In this document: one piece after another, positions 1 to 13,400 of the stretch
Numbering within the stretch: the stretch's first letter is position 1
Layout: every line of letters starts with the position of its first letter
DNA from: Marsupella aquatica
Taxonomy: Eukaryota > Marchantiophyta
DNA length: 64,000 nucleotides
Direction of reading: 5' to 3'
Assembly (NCBI GenBank): GCA_973895155.1
Contig: OZ316894.1
Coordinates: forward strand, 22,754,001-22,818,000
Translations under genes and position numbers: made by a program
Notes under the pieces: model-generated
The model's input: only the letters and a program-made list of their open reading frames with translations
Database searches by the model: none
Told to the model about the DNA's origin: nothing

Positions 1-1251
1 CTGATTCAAGCCATTCTTCTCTCAATTTCTCAAGTCAGTCCGGTGCGGATGTGAGCTTCAGTCCCGAGTTATAGATCTCCAGGTTCTCCTCTTCACTTTC
101 AGCAGATTGGCACATTCGCTTACTTCCCTAGGTCCGATTCCACTTTGTCAGTGGGGCAGATCTCACCGCACACCAACGCTAGGTCACAGGTTTTGACACG
201 AGGAGCTGAACGAGTGAATGAGTGCAGGTATGATTCTATGCCGGGCCCGTTCGTTATGCACCAGACAATCATGTAACGAAGTTGGATGAAGCTCCCATTT
301 CTCGATTCCGAAATCGAGCTTCCATTTAATGAAGTCGTTTTGAACTGAGCAGATTCAGCGGGAACTCAGCTAGATTTCTGGTGGAGTGCAGCTGGCACTC
401 GATATCGTCGAAATAGAGAAGAGTTTTGCAGAGGCCGCCTGGGATTTCGCCGGAGTTTAGGTCAGTTTTCTGGAAATGTGATCTCGATGATTTCCGGATT
501 AAATTCCTGAGTTTTTATGATTGAGCGGGGAATGCGTACTTGCAATAAGTTCCAAAGAATTTTTCGATCTGCAACGTACTATCCAGAAGGTGTTCATTCT
601 TCGTCGAGTCCAGCGCGATGTCGAACCAAGGATATACCATTGGTTGGAGAGCTGTTGACGGCAAAATGCTCTTTTCCCATGATTTGTTTAACCTTCTATC
701 CTTGTGAAGGCTCGGTGAAGATTTCTCTGTCTACCACGCTGAACAAATTTTACTAACGCTTTACTAAACTAAATTCAAGCTTGTCGACGGAACATCAAAA
801 TTTGGTTGCCCTTCATAGTCCTTCTGTAGAGAGGTTCCAACTCTTTGTCTTCGAAGCAATGTTGTAATCTTCCTTTTAATCAGTCCCAGACCAAATCATC
901 ACTCGCGGAAATCAGCACTGGATTTGAAAGGTGTCAAAGGTCAAGACGCTCAGGCTTGTCAACCTTTCTGATAAGCAGCTAAAGAGAAACAGAACCAGTT
1001 TCAAGGATCAATTGAATCTAATATAGCGATGTAGAACTTCTTAGCTGTCTGGCAGTAATCCAGCTGATATGTATGTCGTGTCACAATCTTCGTCCTCTTG
1101 CATGGTAACGATGTTCTTGGTCGAGTCCACTATAATTCAAGTTGTTCATGAGTTTCCCAGCAATCATAACAAACAAATTTGCGTTCCCCTTGTGTCTAGG
1201 TCATTGAAGTGCTGGAATATCATTGCGTTGTTGCTGACTTCATCAACCAGG
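1..1251. other. Upstream region of the OTU gene, no gene recognised
   Basis: No recognisable protein domain or RNA gene was found here. The only longer reading frame that matters is the one open from about 1069 that runs in phase into the ATG at 1252. The OTU protein could therefore start earlier, or this stretch could be its 5' UTR and promoter. Confidence 0.4.
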
Positions 1252-4197
1252 ATGAAGCAGGAGGAGCCATCTCGGTCGGGTAAGCCTGATTTCCTTGGAC
1301 CATTCTGGTGATCTTTGTAATAATATTTACACCATAAATAGTTTGGCAAATGAGGACGGCACATACCTGTGAAGACATTGTATGAGGTACAAATGTTTGT
1401 GAGATAGTTGTTTTCCGAAAATGAAAAGCGGATTCTAAGTTTTGTGTGTCAGTGGACCACTCTGATCAAACAGAAAGAAGCTCGAGCTGTTTTTGAGAAC
1501 TAGTGTCGAAGTTCTCCCGAAACTTGGAGGCATAGCGATGGAAATATGATCGCAAGAAAAATGATCCGGCATAGGCTGGTTTTTGGTAGTCCTGAAGCTC
1601 CCTTATATGTTTAAAGACCAATTTTTAGAAGCAGTCCTCTCTTCACGATGTGGATGAAGAGACGATGAAATTATCCTCTATTTTCAACAAGAATTCATTC
1701 ATCTGAGTTGTTTTGTGCAGAGGTCGTGTTGGCCCAACTTGCGGAGGGCACGGCTTGGTTTGAATTTGTGGAGACTTGGGAGTTTGAACCCTCTAATGCT
1801 CCATTTGCGTCACTGTCAGCGGCATTTTCTCGAGTACAGAAGAAGAATACTGTTTCGCCTTTGTTTGCAAAAATAGGCGGGATACGCAACGCTCCCGAAG
1901 TTCGGTGAGGTTTCCTTTTACTAGCTTTCTGAAATGATTATAAGAGTTTCAGTTCCAGATCGACAAAGATTCATGAGAGACCACTCTCATGACCCAGTCT
2001 CTGTTCATAGATATCCTTGTATGTTGTTAATTTGGTGATGAAAAGCACAGAGGAAGTAAGTATTTTGCGTCAGTAGCACCAGCATAGAATGGGTTCGCAC
2101 TCTGCTATTCGATTATTCCTATGCACAAGAATCACAATCAGTGAAGTTGCAGTTCTCTCTTTTCAATGACCTTATCGTACCTTCTGGTTTCGAAGATCTA
2201 GGTCATTTGACTCTCATTTTGATACGACCCTGATGTCTGGTTCTTGGACAGGCCAGAATCCGCACCTGCTGTGAAGAAAGCTGAATATTATAGAGTTAGA
2301 AAAGTTGCTGGGGATGGCCGCTGTATGTTCCGCGCTCTTGTAAGACCTTGACTTTCTCTCACCGCAACGTCTCGGCTCAAAGTTTTCTGCAGACAATTCA
2401 GAGAAAATGGAGAAACAGCTGAACTTCTTTGTTGTGAATGTCTTACTGTTGTTTTAGGAACTCGGTGAAGGTCCCTTTAACAAAATTCACCCTTTTTGCT
2501 CGTCATTCAGGTTCTTGGAATGGCTGCAAATAAAGGAGCTAGCTTAAATTCCTTCGAGGAAGAGCAAGAAGCAGGCATGCTGTACCTGCCCTCTATTATT
2601 TAATTGACAAGCTTGTCCAGTAAGAAAATATTTTGCTTCATGAAATATGGAGAGGAAAACCAGATTTTTTTAGCTGTGGTTGAAATATTCTTAGGTTTGG
2701 AAAAATGTAGCTTGAGTGTATTTTCCTTTCCGATTTGCAGATCAAAGCTTCATGATGCCCCACTTTCTTATCACTAGTATTTCCATAATTATTGGCAGGA
2801 GCTGTATTGGTCAGATAGATAGTTGAATTGTACAATGAGAGTGCAGCATATTGGCAGACGCGGTCATTAGTTGACATCTATACATTGAAAGGGGTTTTGG
2901 GGTTTTAGTTCCTAGCACTACGGTGGCGGTGAAGAATGCCAAAATCATCTGTTTGCGGTTCTACCAGTAGGCAAAATGTGAGAATAGTTGGAGATCTCAA
3001 CTGTTAAAAGACAACTGAATGGAATGGACAGATCAGCTGCGGTTGGCTGTGATGGAGGCCATCTGCAGAAGTGATAAACGAGGTAAAAAATATGAAGAGG
3101 CTTTGATTGCAATCACTGTTGAAGAATCCCTTCAAAGGTAACTCTTTGAGTCATCTATCCCCTTAGTGTCTTGCACTGATGCTGTCGCTGTCCAAATTTT
3201 CAATTATAGTAAAATAGGTTCGTTTCCTTGCCTTGACGGTAGGTTTCGATTGTTCTTCTGCACAGTTTCAAGAAGCTGCTCTGAGAAAGTTCTGGTTGGA
3301 AATTTTCAACTACACCCTTGATCCGCAATGGGGGAGGATGAGTTGTTCGCTTACCTGTGCAAACTTATTTCTGTACTAAAAGCATTAAGTAACCGGTTAC
3401 ACTGTTCGGTACAGATATTGTGAGAGGATACCCAGCTCACGGTTTTGGGGTGGGGAATCTGAGCTTCTGGTATTTCACCTCCCACTTCCATTAACTGTGC
3501 TATATTTGCTTTGACAGCGGTCTAGAATCTCCCAGGTCGATTGTGCAGAGCAACTTCATTTATTAATCGGGAATTGGTTCTGCAGGTTTTATCTAGAATG
3601 TGCAACTTACCTATCATCGTCTACGTACCCCAGTCAGAGGTAAATCACAAAATGGCTGGCTCGATTTAGAGCACTTGCTTGCCCCCACAACGTTACCTTT
3701 TCCTGGAGTGTAGCTGGGGGACGACGCTCTCGTAAAACCACCAACATGTATTGATGGGCATAACAGCCCGAAATTGTAATCATGTATCTGTCGGACATCA
3801 TTTAGAATCGTGCACATCATAAAACTTAGGGTCATACATACAAAGTTAAATGAAGTTGACCACGTTGCCTCCGCCATATGAAGCTATTCCACTTTCTGCA
3901 AGACTGGGTAATTAAAGAGTGAGAGGAAGTATGGAGAGCGCGCAATCCTTTGGAGATTAAGTCATCATTGTGCTGTTAAGAATTTAGTAGGCATATGCTT
4001 GATCTGTTTCTCGTTAACCGTACTTTCTGACTGCCATTGGTTTCCTACAGGCAAAACGAGGGAGAGGGACTGGTGGCGGATATATGCCTATAGCAGAGTA
4101 TGGCAGTGAGTTCAGGAACGCAAGGCAGGGTAAGAAGGCAAGGAAGCCTGTGAGGTTACTTTATTCTGGTGGCAACCATTATGACCTTCTCGTGTAA
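1252..4197 (+). CDS. OTU-domain cysteine protease (deubiquitinase), 8 exons
   Basis: Predicted ovarian-tumour family deubiquitinating enzyme that removes ubiquitin from proteins in the cytosol or nucleus. Proposed exons are 1252-1279, 1721-1904, 2252-2339, 2511-2574, 3032-3137, 3415-3469, 3586-3639 and 4051-4197. All phases agree and the total of 726 nt gives 241 aa. The catalytic-cysteine motif GDGRCMFRAL lies at the 2252-2339/2511 junction. The conserved FWGGESELLVLSRM block spans 3415-3639. The C-terminal GGNHYDLLV supplies the catalytic His just before the TAA. Small plant OTU proteins have this size and order. The intron after 2574 has a GC donor (CAG|GCATGC), which is required to keep the frame (EQEA then DQLRL). 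The start is the least certain point, because the frame is open upstream to about 1069. The exact OTU subfamily was not assigned. Confidence 0.85.
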
Positions 4198-4851
4198 ATC
4201 TGGCAGTTGAGAAGCCTCACGAATTGCAGCTGTGGCGAACTCTTGTGGTCTTTAAGACATAAACTTGAGGACATTAGAGCCTCTGCAGCTGACTAACCTG
4301 CTTTTGATATTAGCCGGTATGAGTTAGCACTCATGAATGACTTTGACCTTCAATTCTGTAATATTCAGTTCTGCATTCTCGCAACAATGCTCATATGGAA
4401 CTGAAGGCCCTATTCGTCTTATATCTTGGCAAGGATTTAAAGATTGTCGTCATACTCTGGCTATATGTTAGCAATGAGGCTAACATAAGGAGTGGGGTAT
4501 AATTCGTGTGCACTCTGGTATTTGTAGTCGCCAGGCACCAGTCATGGTCCTCCTCCCCTTCTTGGAGTGATTTCATCTAGCTTGGTTATTGTAGGTAGTT
4601 CAATGCCCTTGCACGGCCTTGGATGGCACAAACTTCGTGTTGGTGGTAGTAGAGAAGATCGTGAGCACAGAAGATGACAAGCAGGGAGTAGTGTTTAAAA
4701 CACAGCCCCAGGTCCTCCCGGAATGACTTTGCAGGGTGAGTTGTTCTCATTCTATGGTAGTTTTTTGGTATTCCGTGTTGCTTAAACCACAACTACCTGT
4801 ATAAGAGCTATGGGTTACCCGTAGCTCTCCTTATACAGTGCATACCTTAAA

Positions 4852-4943
4852 AGTTCACTATGAATGGACTTGAGCTCCACTTTAGTGCATGCCTCACAGT
4901 TTCACTATGAATGCACTTGAGCTCCACTTTTTAAGGTCATTAC
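4852..4943. repeat. Short direct repeat, 57-bp period
   Basis: The phrase TTCACTATGAATG followed by CACTTGAGCTCCACTTT-like sequence starts at 4854 and again at 4911, giving a 57-bp period and somewhat under two copies. Confidence 0.7.
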
Positions 4944-5099
4944 ACTGTTCACCAGGGGCAGGAATGAGCAATAGCCAACTGGAAATGGAGCCCATGTAAA
5001 CCACACCACTATAAAAGGGACCTGCCCCAACCTTCCCCCTAACTGGTCAACTGTTCATTTGCCTAGGCCATTACCTTGGAGGTTCTCCTAATCACTTTC

Positions 5100-5206
5100 C
5101 ACTTTACAATCCTTAAACAGGCATATTTTAAAAACATTCACTCCCACTATACAATCCTAAAAACAGGCATATTGTAAAAACTCACTTCCCAGTGTACAAT
5201 CCTGAA
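5100..5206. repeat. 45-bp tandem repeat, about 2.4 copies
   Basis: Units beginning at 5100, 5145 and 5190 share TACAATCC, then AACAGGCATATT, then a run of A and CACTTCC-like sequence. The period is exactly 45 bp. Confidence 0.8.
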
Positions 5207-5610
5207 AGTGAAGCCTGGATGGTGCACCTTGTTGGACACAATGCTCCTGTGGACCACATTTTGGTGGTCCATGGGAGTTTTGGGTTTATAAATTGATGAT
5301 TATGAGTCTTAAAATTAAGTTTCACCGGAAAGGCAGCTCGAGAAGGAGACACAAAAAACACAAGCCCTAACATGTCATTAATACAATAAAAATTAATCTA
5401 ATAGAATTTACCCCTAAGTATTCCATGGTGAGCTAACCAAAATGGCCAACAATTCATTGTCACTTTGATGGAAGTGTGGCTTACCACTCTAGCACATATT
5501 CAAAACTAATAAATGTTTGAGTTTATGGATATCAAGTTATTACAATAAAACTCAAATTTTGGGAGATGTGGTCAATGGGGGTTTCAAAAGACCAACATTC
5601 AAAACGATCA
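5200..5610 (+). repeat. Dispersed repeat, copy 1 (inverted relative to 59480-60240)
   Basis: Shares several blocks with the reverse complement of 59480-60240. These include AAAGTGAAGCC(T/A)GGATGG, TGTCACTTTGATGGAAGTGT, ATATCAAGTTATTA and GGTCAATGGGGGTTTC. The blocks are collinear within both copies. No coding capacity or terminal repeats were recognised, so the element class is unknown. Confidence 0.7.
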
Positions 5611-6189
5611 TTTTTGTACTACCCTAAAAGCACACATATTCTAAACTTATTTCAGTGATTCCAAACTATGTCTCCTTTGAAGAACGCGAGGCGCTCTCTG
5701 TGCCTCCCAGTTGGATTTGCTCTTGCCCCTGTGCCTGCTCTCCACTATTTAATGCAATCAAGGGCTCCAAAGAAAGGTCTCACCGAGATCTACAATTTGT
5801 ACAAATTCCGGCCAAAACCATTGAGTATTAAGGGAGAGAAAAGGAAAACAAATCTCTTGGATCCCATTGGTGGATTTCAAATTTTTGAGATCTTGGCCGT
5901 CCTATCAAATTTGAATTCCTTCTATCATCACCATCCATTTTTGTTTGCATCTAGCCATCTCATCCGTCCATTTCAGAAGGCGATAGGGGGCTCAATAGAA
6001 AGATCTCAGCGAGATCTGCAACTGGGTTTTTCCCATTTCAAAAATGAATAATATTTTTTAAGATAAAAATGAAAGCCTGCTGCCCATTCTCTTCCCTATG
6101 TGCAAATCCTGAACTCGCATAACACCGTACACTATACACAAATGGCTTTTATACCCATAGTAGTGGTTCAAGAAACATGATGTGAGATT

Positions 6190-6412
6190 TACATTTTGGG
6201 TTGTAGATTGGCCCCTGTGGTGAACTAATAAGGTGACAATGATAGATATTTGCTAGCATGGAATTCACTACATTTTGGGTTGTAGATTGCCCCCTATGGT
6301 GAACTAATAAGATGACAATGATAGATATTTGCTAGCATGCAATTCACTACATTTTGAGTTGTGGATTGCCCCTATGGCGAACTAATTAGATGACAATGAT
6401 AGGTATTTGCCA
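6190..6412. repeat. 79-bp tandem repeat, nearly 3 copies
   Basis: Three successive copies start near 6190, 6269 and 6348. Each has ACATTTTG(G/A)GTTGT, CCTATGGTGAACTAATAAGATGACAATG and ATATTTGCTAGCATG. The third copy is the most diverged and is truncated. Confidence 0.85.
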
Positions 6413-7400
6413 TTTATCAGGGTCATCATTTTGATGTTAGCAGACATGAGTTCCAATATGATCTCTTTCATAGCCAGGACTGCACTATAAGTGAAACTGC
6501 TATGGGTGCATATGACATTCTGAAATATAGGATGGTGGTATGTGTGAAATGATTGCTATGGGTGAATGAGTGCTGTTCGTTATCCAAAGCACTTTGTAAG
6601 AAAACTTGTGATCCAGCAAGATGGTGCCAGAACAAGTGGCCTTGGAGAGACGTTTAGAGACTGCATTCCCTGTTTCCCAGCTTGTTCCCAACTCTGAGGA
6701 AGCTTACTTACCATTAACGGATAAGTGTATATTTTCAGACCCTCTGAAGGGTATCCCAGACTTAAAGTGCTTCTTCTTAGGAACACCATATGTAAAGAAA
6801 ACCATGGAAAGATCCACCAGCTATTTAGAGCAAGACTCAAGGAGAGGTAATTGTAGAGTGGGAGCAAACCGAAAAAGAAACCCCTGTTCAGAGGAAACAA
6901 ATTTCCTGTTACTAGGACAAAAACCCCACTTTGCTTGCAAATTTAGTCCCTAGTTAGCCAAAACCTGGTGGTAAATCCCTATGGGACTCACTCTTTTGGC
7001 GAGCAATTCGCTAGCATATGGAGTCTTAGCAATGCACTAAAAATACAAATGACAAAAATACAAATGACAACAAAATGAAAGAACCACAAGTGACTTGCAG
7101 CTAACAATACTATCCTCGCCAGCAAAACTCCCTGTCTACTCGCAGCAGACATGCCTCCTCGAGGACCCCTGAGTCAGTGGCTTTAGGAATTTGTCGAACC
7201 TGTTATCCAAAGCGGTCAAAATTGGAGGGAACTTTCATGAATCACCAAGAATAAGTAACATTTCTATGTACAGTTCGGAAGTCCCCTACAACGTTGGGTT
7301 AAGCACCGGCAGAGACAAGGCTGCAATCTACAGTACAAACCTGGGCGAGGAAACCTGTCTACTGTAGAATGTGGACATGTCTCGAATGGATCTTCAGGTG

Positions 7401-10400
7401 CTATGTGTGTATTTCTTGTCCACCCCACAATTCTTTGCCAGTGCCGTGTATTAGGAGTACCCGCGTTAGACCTTGGGTAACTTTCTCACAATATTCCATG
7501 TATGTGGCAGGTTCCATTCCTTGGTAGTGATCTGGTAGGTTAAGAAGGACAAGCCGAGCGTCTTTCGAGTGTTCCAGGATGATGTCGTTCAACTCATTTG
7601 GCGAATAGTTTTGACTGAAAGTTTCCCAAGTCCTCTTTACAACCTCTGGCACATCTATCGATGTCCCAGCAGCATAGTCGGACTTGTGTGGAGATCCCGG
7701 GTATAGTTGCCCTGCACTGCTGGCACGCACCAGCGGTCGACCACCTTCCTTCTGAAAACAACCTCACGACGTTGTCAGTGATTAGCTTCAACTGTAATTG
7801 ATGTCCAGTCTAGACAAATCCTTTACAGGAATACAATACTTTAAGAAGTTGAGAGAACGGAGGATACGTTTTGGCAATACACTGTTGTACTTTTTCAGCA
7901 TCTGAACTGTGCCAATAAGCCCCTACAGTTGAGTACGATGTTACTTGATAATGTCGCCAAAGCCAAAATTCCCGGTTCTGCCGAACTACTGCAGACTAGG
8001 CTGGGTCAACATAATTACCTCGGCATTGTTATCGTCGTCTTCTTTGGCTCCCTCCACAATAATTTCAAGTTCTGTATCTTCCTGTACATTGTTTCCAAAT
8101 TTATTGGCCCACCTAGTCTCTTTTCCACCTCTGTCTTCACTTGATTCTGCGGTAGACACAGTTGAATCTATCAAGTCTGGGTTCCGATCCTCCCCAGTGG
8201 ACTTTGCCCCTGCCAGTTCTCTTCTCAATTCGTCAGATTCTGATGCTGAGAATGGAATTTTTATTTTCTCATGGGTTAGTGAGCCACCCTCGATTATGGG
8301 GACAGAGCTGGTCGCGTCTGTAGATCTTAATCTGGCTTCAAATGGATCCCCCGGGATGCCCTGCGTCTCCGATTTTAGACTTTCTCCGCTTTTTTTGGTG
8401 CTACTCAATGTGGCTGAGGGTAAATCCCTCTCCTGTGAATAGAAAGGTAGAGAGCATACAACAGAGATCAGAATATGCAAAATAGTTTTTGGGCAAACAC
8501 GAAATTGCCTGTATTAAGAATGCTTATGAATGTTTCTCCCAAGAAACTGTATTCAACCGTGTTCTAGCATTGAGCGAGGTTCCTTTGTGATGACAGAGCA
8601 TTCGTTTGGTCAAAAGTGACAAAGCAAAATAGACTATAGAGAATGGGTCAGACAATTGCCCGATCAACAATCTATTCATTTCTTACCGTGTTAACCCTGC
8701 CCCCAGAACCCCCACCAGTTTGCACTTTCAATGCTTGTGTAGGGCCACTACGCGGCCTTGGCTGATATGGAGTATCCTCCAGCATACTCAGTTCAGTTGG
8801 AACAATTTTCTTCAGAATACTTTCAACTTTACGGCCTAATTTGCTCTTCGTCGTTTTCGCTGCCGACATCAGCTTCCCCCTCTTTCCCGTTTTGGAATGG
8901 TCCAACTCTTCTTCTTGGTCAGGGACATTCCTGGGAAGACAGCCAAAGACGAATGCGATTCACATCCCATTGTCAAGAGTATTCAGTCTTAAAATCTTGA
9001 CATTGTTTTCCATAAATCTTCGTGTGTACGTTAATTTCATGAATAACTGACAACTTATCATTTTTGGTATTGGACATAGGTGAACGGGTGTAGTGCAACG
9101 GATGAACGAATGTACGATTAACTCTATTCTGTGACCTCCTACATAACCACAGCAATAGAGCCAGCAATGGTGAATGGCTGTAGATTCCCTGCAAAACACA
9201 TCTGATTAAACAGTGCAGGTAGAATCTCTTCAGAAGTGTCACGCAATGTAAATTTTCTTTCGTCTTTGGATTACTGCTCCGTTGATAAACGTTCACAATG
9301 TCATTTATTCATTTATCCCATCATAAAACTAGAATTAGATGTAAAGGCTTACCCGTGGAACTTTTCAAATCTTCCACTGTCAGCTGCTTTGCTCTGGTTG
9401 TCCTGCCAACAAGAAGAAGCTTAGTGAACGCTCCACTTTCAGCCAGACTTTTGAAGAAAATGAAAGCCAAGTCACGTGCTGCAAAGAACAAATGAATGAG
9501 TTCTGCACTCTGAATTTTAAGGCTTTCAACCAAAGAAAATATGCAGTGTGCTCCATAAAAGTAGTAATACCAAGTTCTCATGGCTTACTATTGCAGACTG
9601 TCCCGTTCGATCGTCAAGAGGGACCCCATGGGTGCTGAGGAGTTCACTGGCATGACGAATGGTTTGAGGACTTTGACGATCTGATGGCCTGTCCTTAAAA
9701 ATATCGTCCAGAGTTTGTCTGTCACCAGACTTGCTTGGCTCAAGTGGAGTCTTCTCTGATGACTCGAAGCCCTCTAATTGTATTCCAGCCCCCGGATTTC
9801 CCACTGCCTTTATCGACGCTTGCCTACTCAGCTCGGGCTTTTTCTGCTGGCCCTGACCAAGCCTGCATGAGTAACCACTCAATGAAGATTTACCGGACAC
9901 CGTTTGAATACTAAAATCCGAATTGAGATCAATATATCCAAAATCAACGAACCCCCTTTAATACAAAATATGGAGATCCTTCGCTCTGCTTCGCCTTATG
10001 ATCAAGGACAGGATTGGCCACGTGACGCGCTGATTGACTATCAAATCTACCCAATTACGACATTTGTGTGACTTGCATGCTCACGAGATAAAGCTAAATA
10101 GGCAAAGCTTGATATAAAAAATGCAATTCCTGAACTGTCCATTTGATTTCAAACGTATAAATTATAGGGTTCTCAGAAACCCAGAAACTGCATCTTCGGA
10201 CTTTCGCCCGGACTCGGAAAATGCTCAATGAGATCCCATCTCACCGTTTGTGTATCACATAACGAAGTGACCAAAATGGAGGACCGTTGAATTTGCTAGC
10301 AAATTCATGACTGTAGATAGTACAAAGTTGGGACAAGTCGTCATTTGTGTTCAGAAAGAGATGGTCAACCCTTACCTGTACTCAGCGACCTCTTTTGCAA

Positions 10401-13400
10401 AAGCGCGAGCTTCCTCAAGACGAATTGTGGTGTCATAGGTATATGGTGCCAGCCCACCTGATGCAATGTCAAAAACCTGTACCTCTGCCTTGATTCGGAC
10501 CTGGAAAAAACCAATTTGCTTGAGTCATACCAGTGAGATCTTTTATTGTAGTGCACAACATGTACGACAACGAACGAGATGCAAAATCTTTACAACAGCA
10601 GGAAGCTTTGTGCTAGCTCAATGTATAATCTCTGATTTGTCAGATAGCATAAGAGTTATGGGGGCTATTCCAACCAGTTCATAAGAGTTGATGCGAGGGT
10701 TATCTTCTAAAATTGAGTACAATGAAATTTGACTTGTACTCTTAAATCTCAACCATACAGACTGTGAAGGAGCATACTCTGTTTAGGGTCTGAAGCAAAT
10801 TTCTTTTCACCAACAATGTATCGTGCATCTGATCTGAAATTGCGCATACACGTAGCTTGCACTTACGCCAGATTCGGTGTTGCTTCAGTAGATGTGCTAG
10901 AATCAAAAGCAATCCGCCATCATGAACCATCCACCAGACATCAATGTATCCATCTTGCTGAGTCCCTTCAGTTGGAAACTCCTCCAAATTCATGCAAAGG
11001 ACGACAGCCTTGTTGACGGCTTTACACTCATCCAAGATTTCTAACATGACCTGTGCAAGAGACACCCAGAGGCAGAGGCCCATTGTAAATTTCGAAATAA
11101 TCAGAATAGATCAAGACATGTAAGGTGAGTCGAACAATGTCCTAGCAACTACTTCCTACATATACCAAATAGCTGGAAATTTCGTACTCGAGATTTTGCA
11201 AATAAAGGTCTAAACGTTTAAACAAGATTACGATCAGTGAAGTTAATCTTCCTTACAAACATTTGAAGTCTTACTTCTATATCTCTTGCTGGAAAAACCT
11301 TAGGAAGCATGAAAAAGGCATTCCTAAAGTAGTGATGAGAGGATCGAAAGAAAAACTAGGCAAAACTTGAGAGTAACGAATAAATGACCAGAACTGCCAC
11401 TGCCATTGACCCAGCCTCTTATACTTTTGGCCAGAAACAAGGACATCATATGCTAACCTTGGCACTGTGATAATGTCCTTCCTCATACCACTTGTTGGGC
11501 CAACCCAGCACCAATGTGTTGGGCTCCAAAGCACCCAATCCAGATGACTGTATCGCATAAGTTTTTCCCTCTCTATATGAGGGAGCCACCAATACCCTTG
11601 CAAACCCTGTTACATTTGCCGTTTGCATGGTATTTTCAAGTTCTAACTGCAAAGCAAAAACCGGCATCCAATTTGTTAGACCCTGGAGACTATCTGAATC
11701 GACTTTGGTGGAATGTCGACTTGGAACAAAAATCTCGTCAGCATTAGCAGAAACTATAAACCTTAGACCATGTTTTGCCTTCTGGGCAGGTTTGAGTGAT
11801 TGATAGATAAAATTCAAATAGGTTTGAAGTCATCCAGAGTTACTGTACCCTTTCTGCTTCTACTTGTGGTGCCAGTTTCTCTATGGTGCCTTCGAGGATG
11901 GTTGCAACCACACACAGTCCTCGACCCTGTAAGCGGCAACACAAAGACTGTAATCAGAATCTGGCTTCTTTGAGAGAATCGTTCATCGATGAATACACAG
12001 ATCAGAGTAATCACGAGCGTCTTGTCATGGCAATTTGGCAGTAAACTATTTAGGATACAAAATCTGGAAATAAGCTGGAGCCATTGATAATTTTTTAACA
12101 TGTCCAATAAGTATGCTACATGGGTATACGTTCTTCGCTTTCCCAGACGTGGAAACAGAAACATTAAAACAGAGTATAACCTTCTTTAGCTGTGAAACAA
12201 ACAACATAAATTCTTCATTATTATGATCATCTGCGACCCTGGCTGACCGAGGTTTACAGAGACACAATAACTGTGGCCTCCAATTCACTGTGTAGCGAGC
12301 CTCATGGCCAACAGCATGGATGCTTTGGACTGCAAGATGCAAGCGCAATCCTCCTAATCCACTCCCCCAGTCTACTTCCACCTGTCAGTGAGAAACCATA
12401 TAATTAAGCTGTTAATGGGTTCAAATAACTGTCTCTCATTAAATGTTAAAAGCAAAGAATTTCAGAGAAACTGTGTTGCAGTAAGGATATCAGACCTAGT
12501 CCTGATAATCTTCCTCCAAGCTTGAAAAGATGTAAATCCAAAACTAACGGCCCTAAAGCATTCCTCCTTTCTGTTTAGAGTACAAATGAACCATGTATGC
12601 TTAGTTGAAGAGTTTATGAATAAACCTGACGATAATCAATATAGATGTATATGAAAGCCTGTACCACCACAGCTACAATAGCCCAGTACCACTTGATGAC
12701 GAAGCTGATTGCAAAGCATAGCAAGAAACCTGCCAGAGCAGCGCTCCAATGATAGAACTTCCATTTTGGCCTCCAACTGGTGAGCAAGCCTGGTTAATAG
12801 TATGAGCTAACGATAGCCAAAACATTATGTTCCATGCCAACAGCCTAATCCTATTAAATGATGTGATGCTTACATGAAGTGTGCAAACGAGTAGCACAAC
12901 ATATTGCAAGGTTTTCCTTGTTCGGTTCAAGACCTACCTTGGGGCTTTTACGACGGAGAAGACAAAACAAGACAGGTTGAGAGCTGAATAAGCTGTCAAG
13001 AAGCATATTGACACAAGAGGTGCAACCGCATCAAGACTCCCGATCATTGCCGCGAAAATACACAAAATAGTGGTTACTACCAGTGCTCTCCTAGGCTCCC
13101 CAGTCTTCGAAGTCTTAGAGAGACGCCTCAAAAAAGGAATAACTCCATCATTTGCAATAGCCTGCACCAGTGCAATATATGAAACTAAAGACAGTGAATA
13201 TTATTACTGCAGATGTTGAAGTCACATAAGTTTGGATGGCAACGAAATCAATAATGAATGATCCAAACTTCGTGCGAAGAGCCAAGAATGGTCCTTTTCA
13301 AGTATACCTGGAGTAGGCGAGGAGAAGTGATAAGGCACTGCAATGCTTGCGCCATAGAGGCAACAATGATGCCAAGCTGTGTCAGGATTGCAAGGGGGAA

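Larger units (their letters stand above)
4198..7400. other. Intergenic region with short tandem repeats
   Basis: This lies between the convergent OTU and CCC genes. It holds several short tandem repeats and one copy of a dispersed repeat, annotated separately. The longest open frames (5668-6051 and 6580-6953) show no domain, and the latter is open on both strands. They look like chance frames. Confidence 0.5.

Noticed and set aside
5668-6051. 127-aa frame in the OTU-CCC intergenic region
   Set aside because: No domain or conserved pattern; it lies in repeat-rich sequence.
6580-6953. Overlapping frames of 106 and 110 aa on opposite strands
   Set aside because: No recognisable motif. Opposite-strand open frames in the same place suggest chance.
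7945-8442. 165-aa plus-strand frame
   Set aside because: It is antisense to the CCC exon 8019-8432, whose minus-strand frame has matching splice sites.
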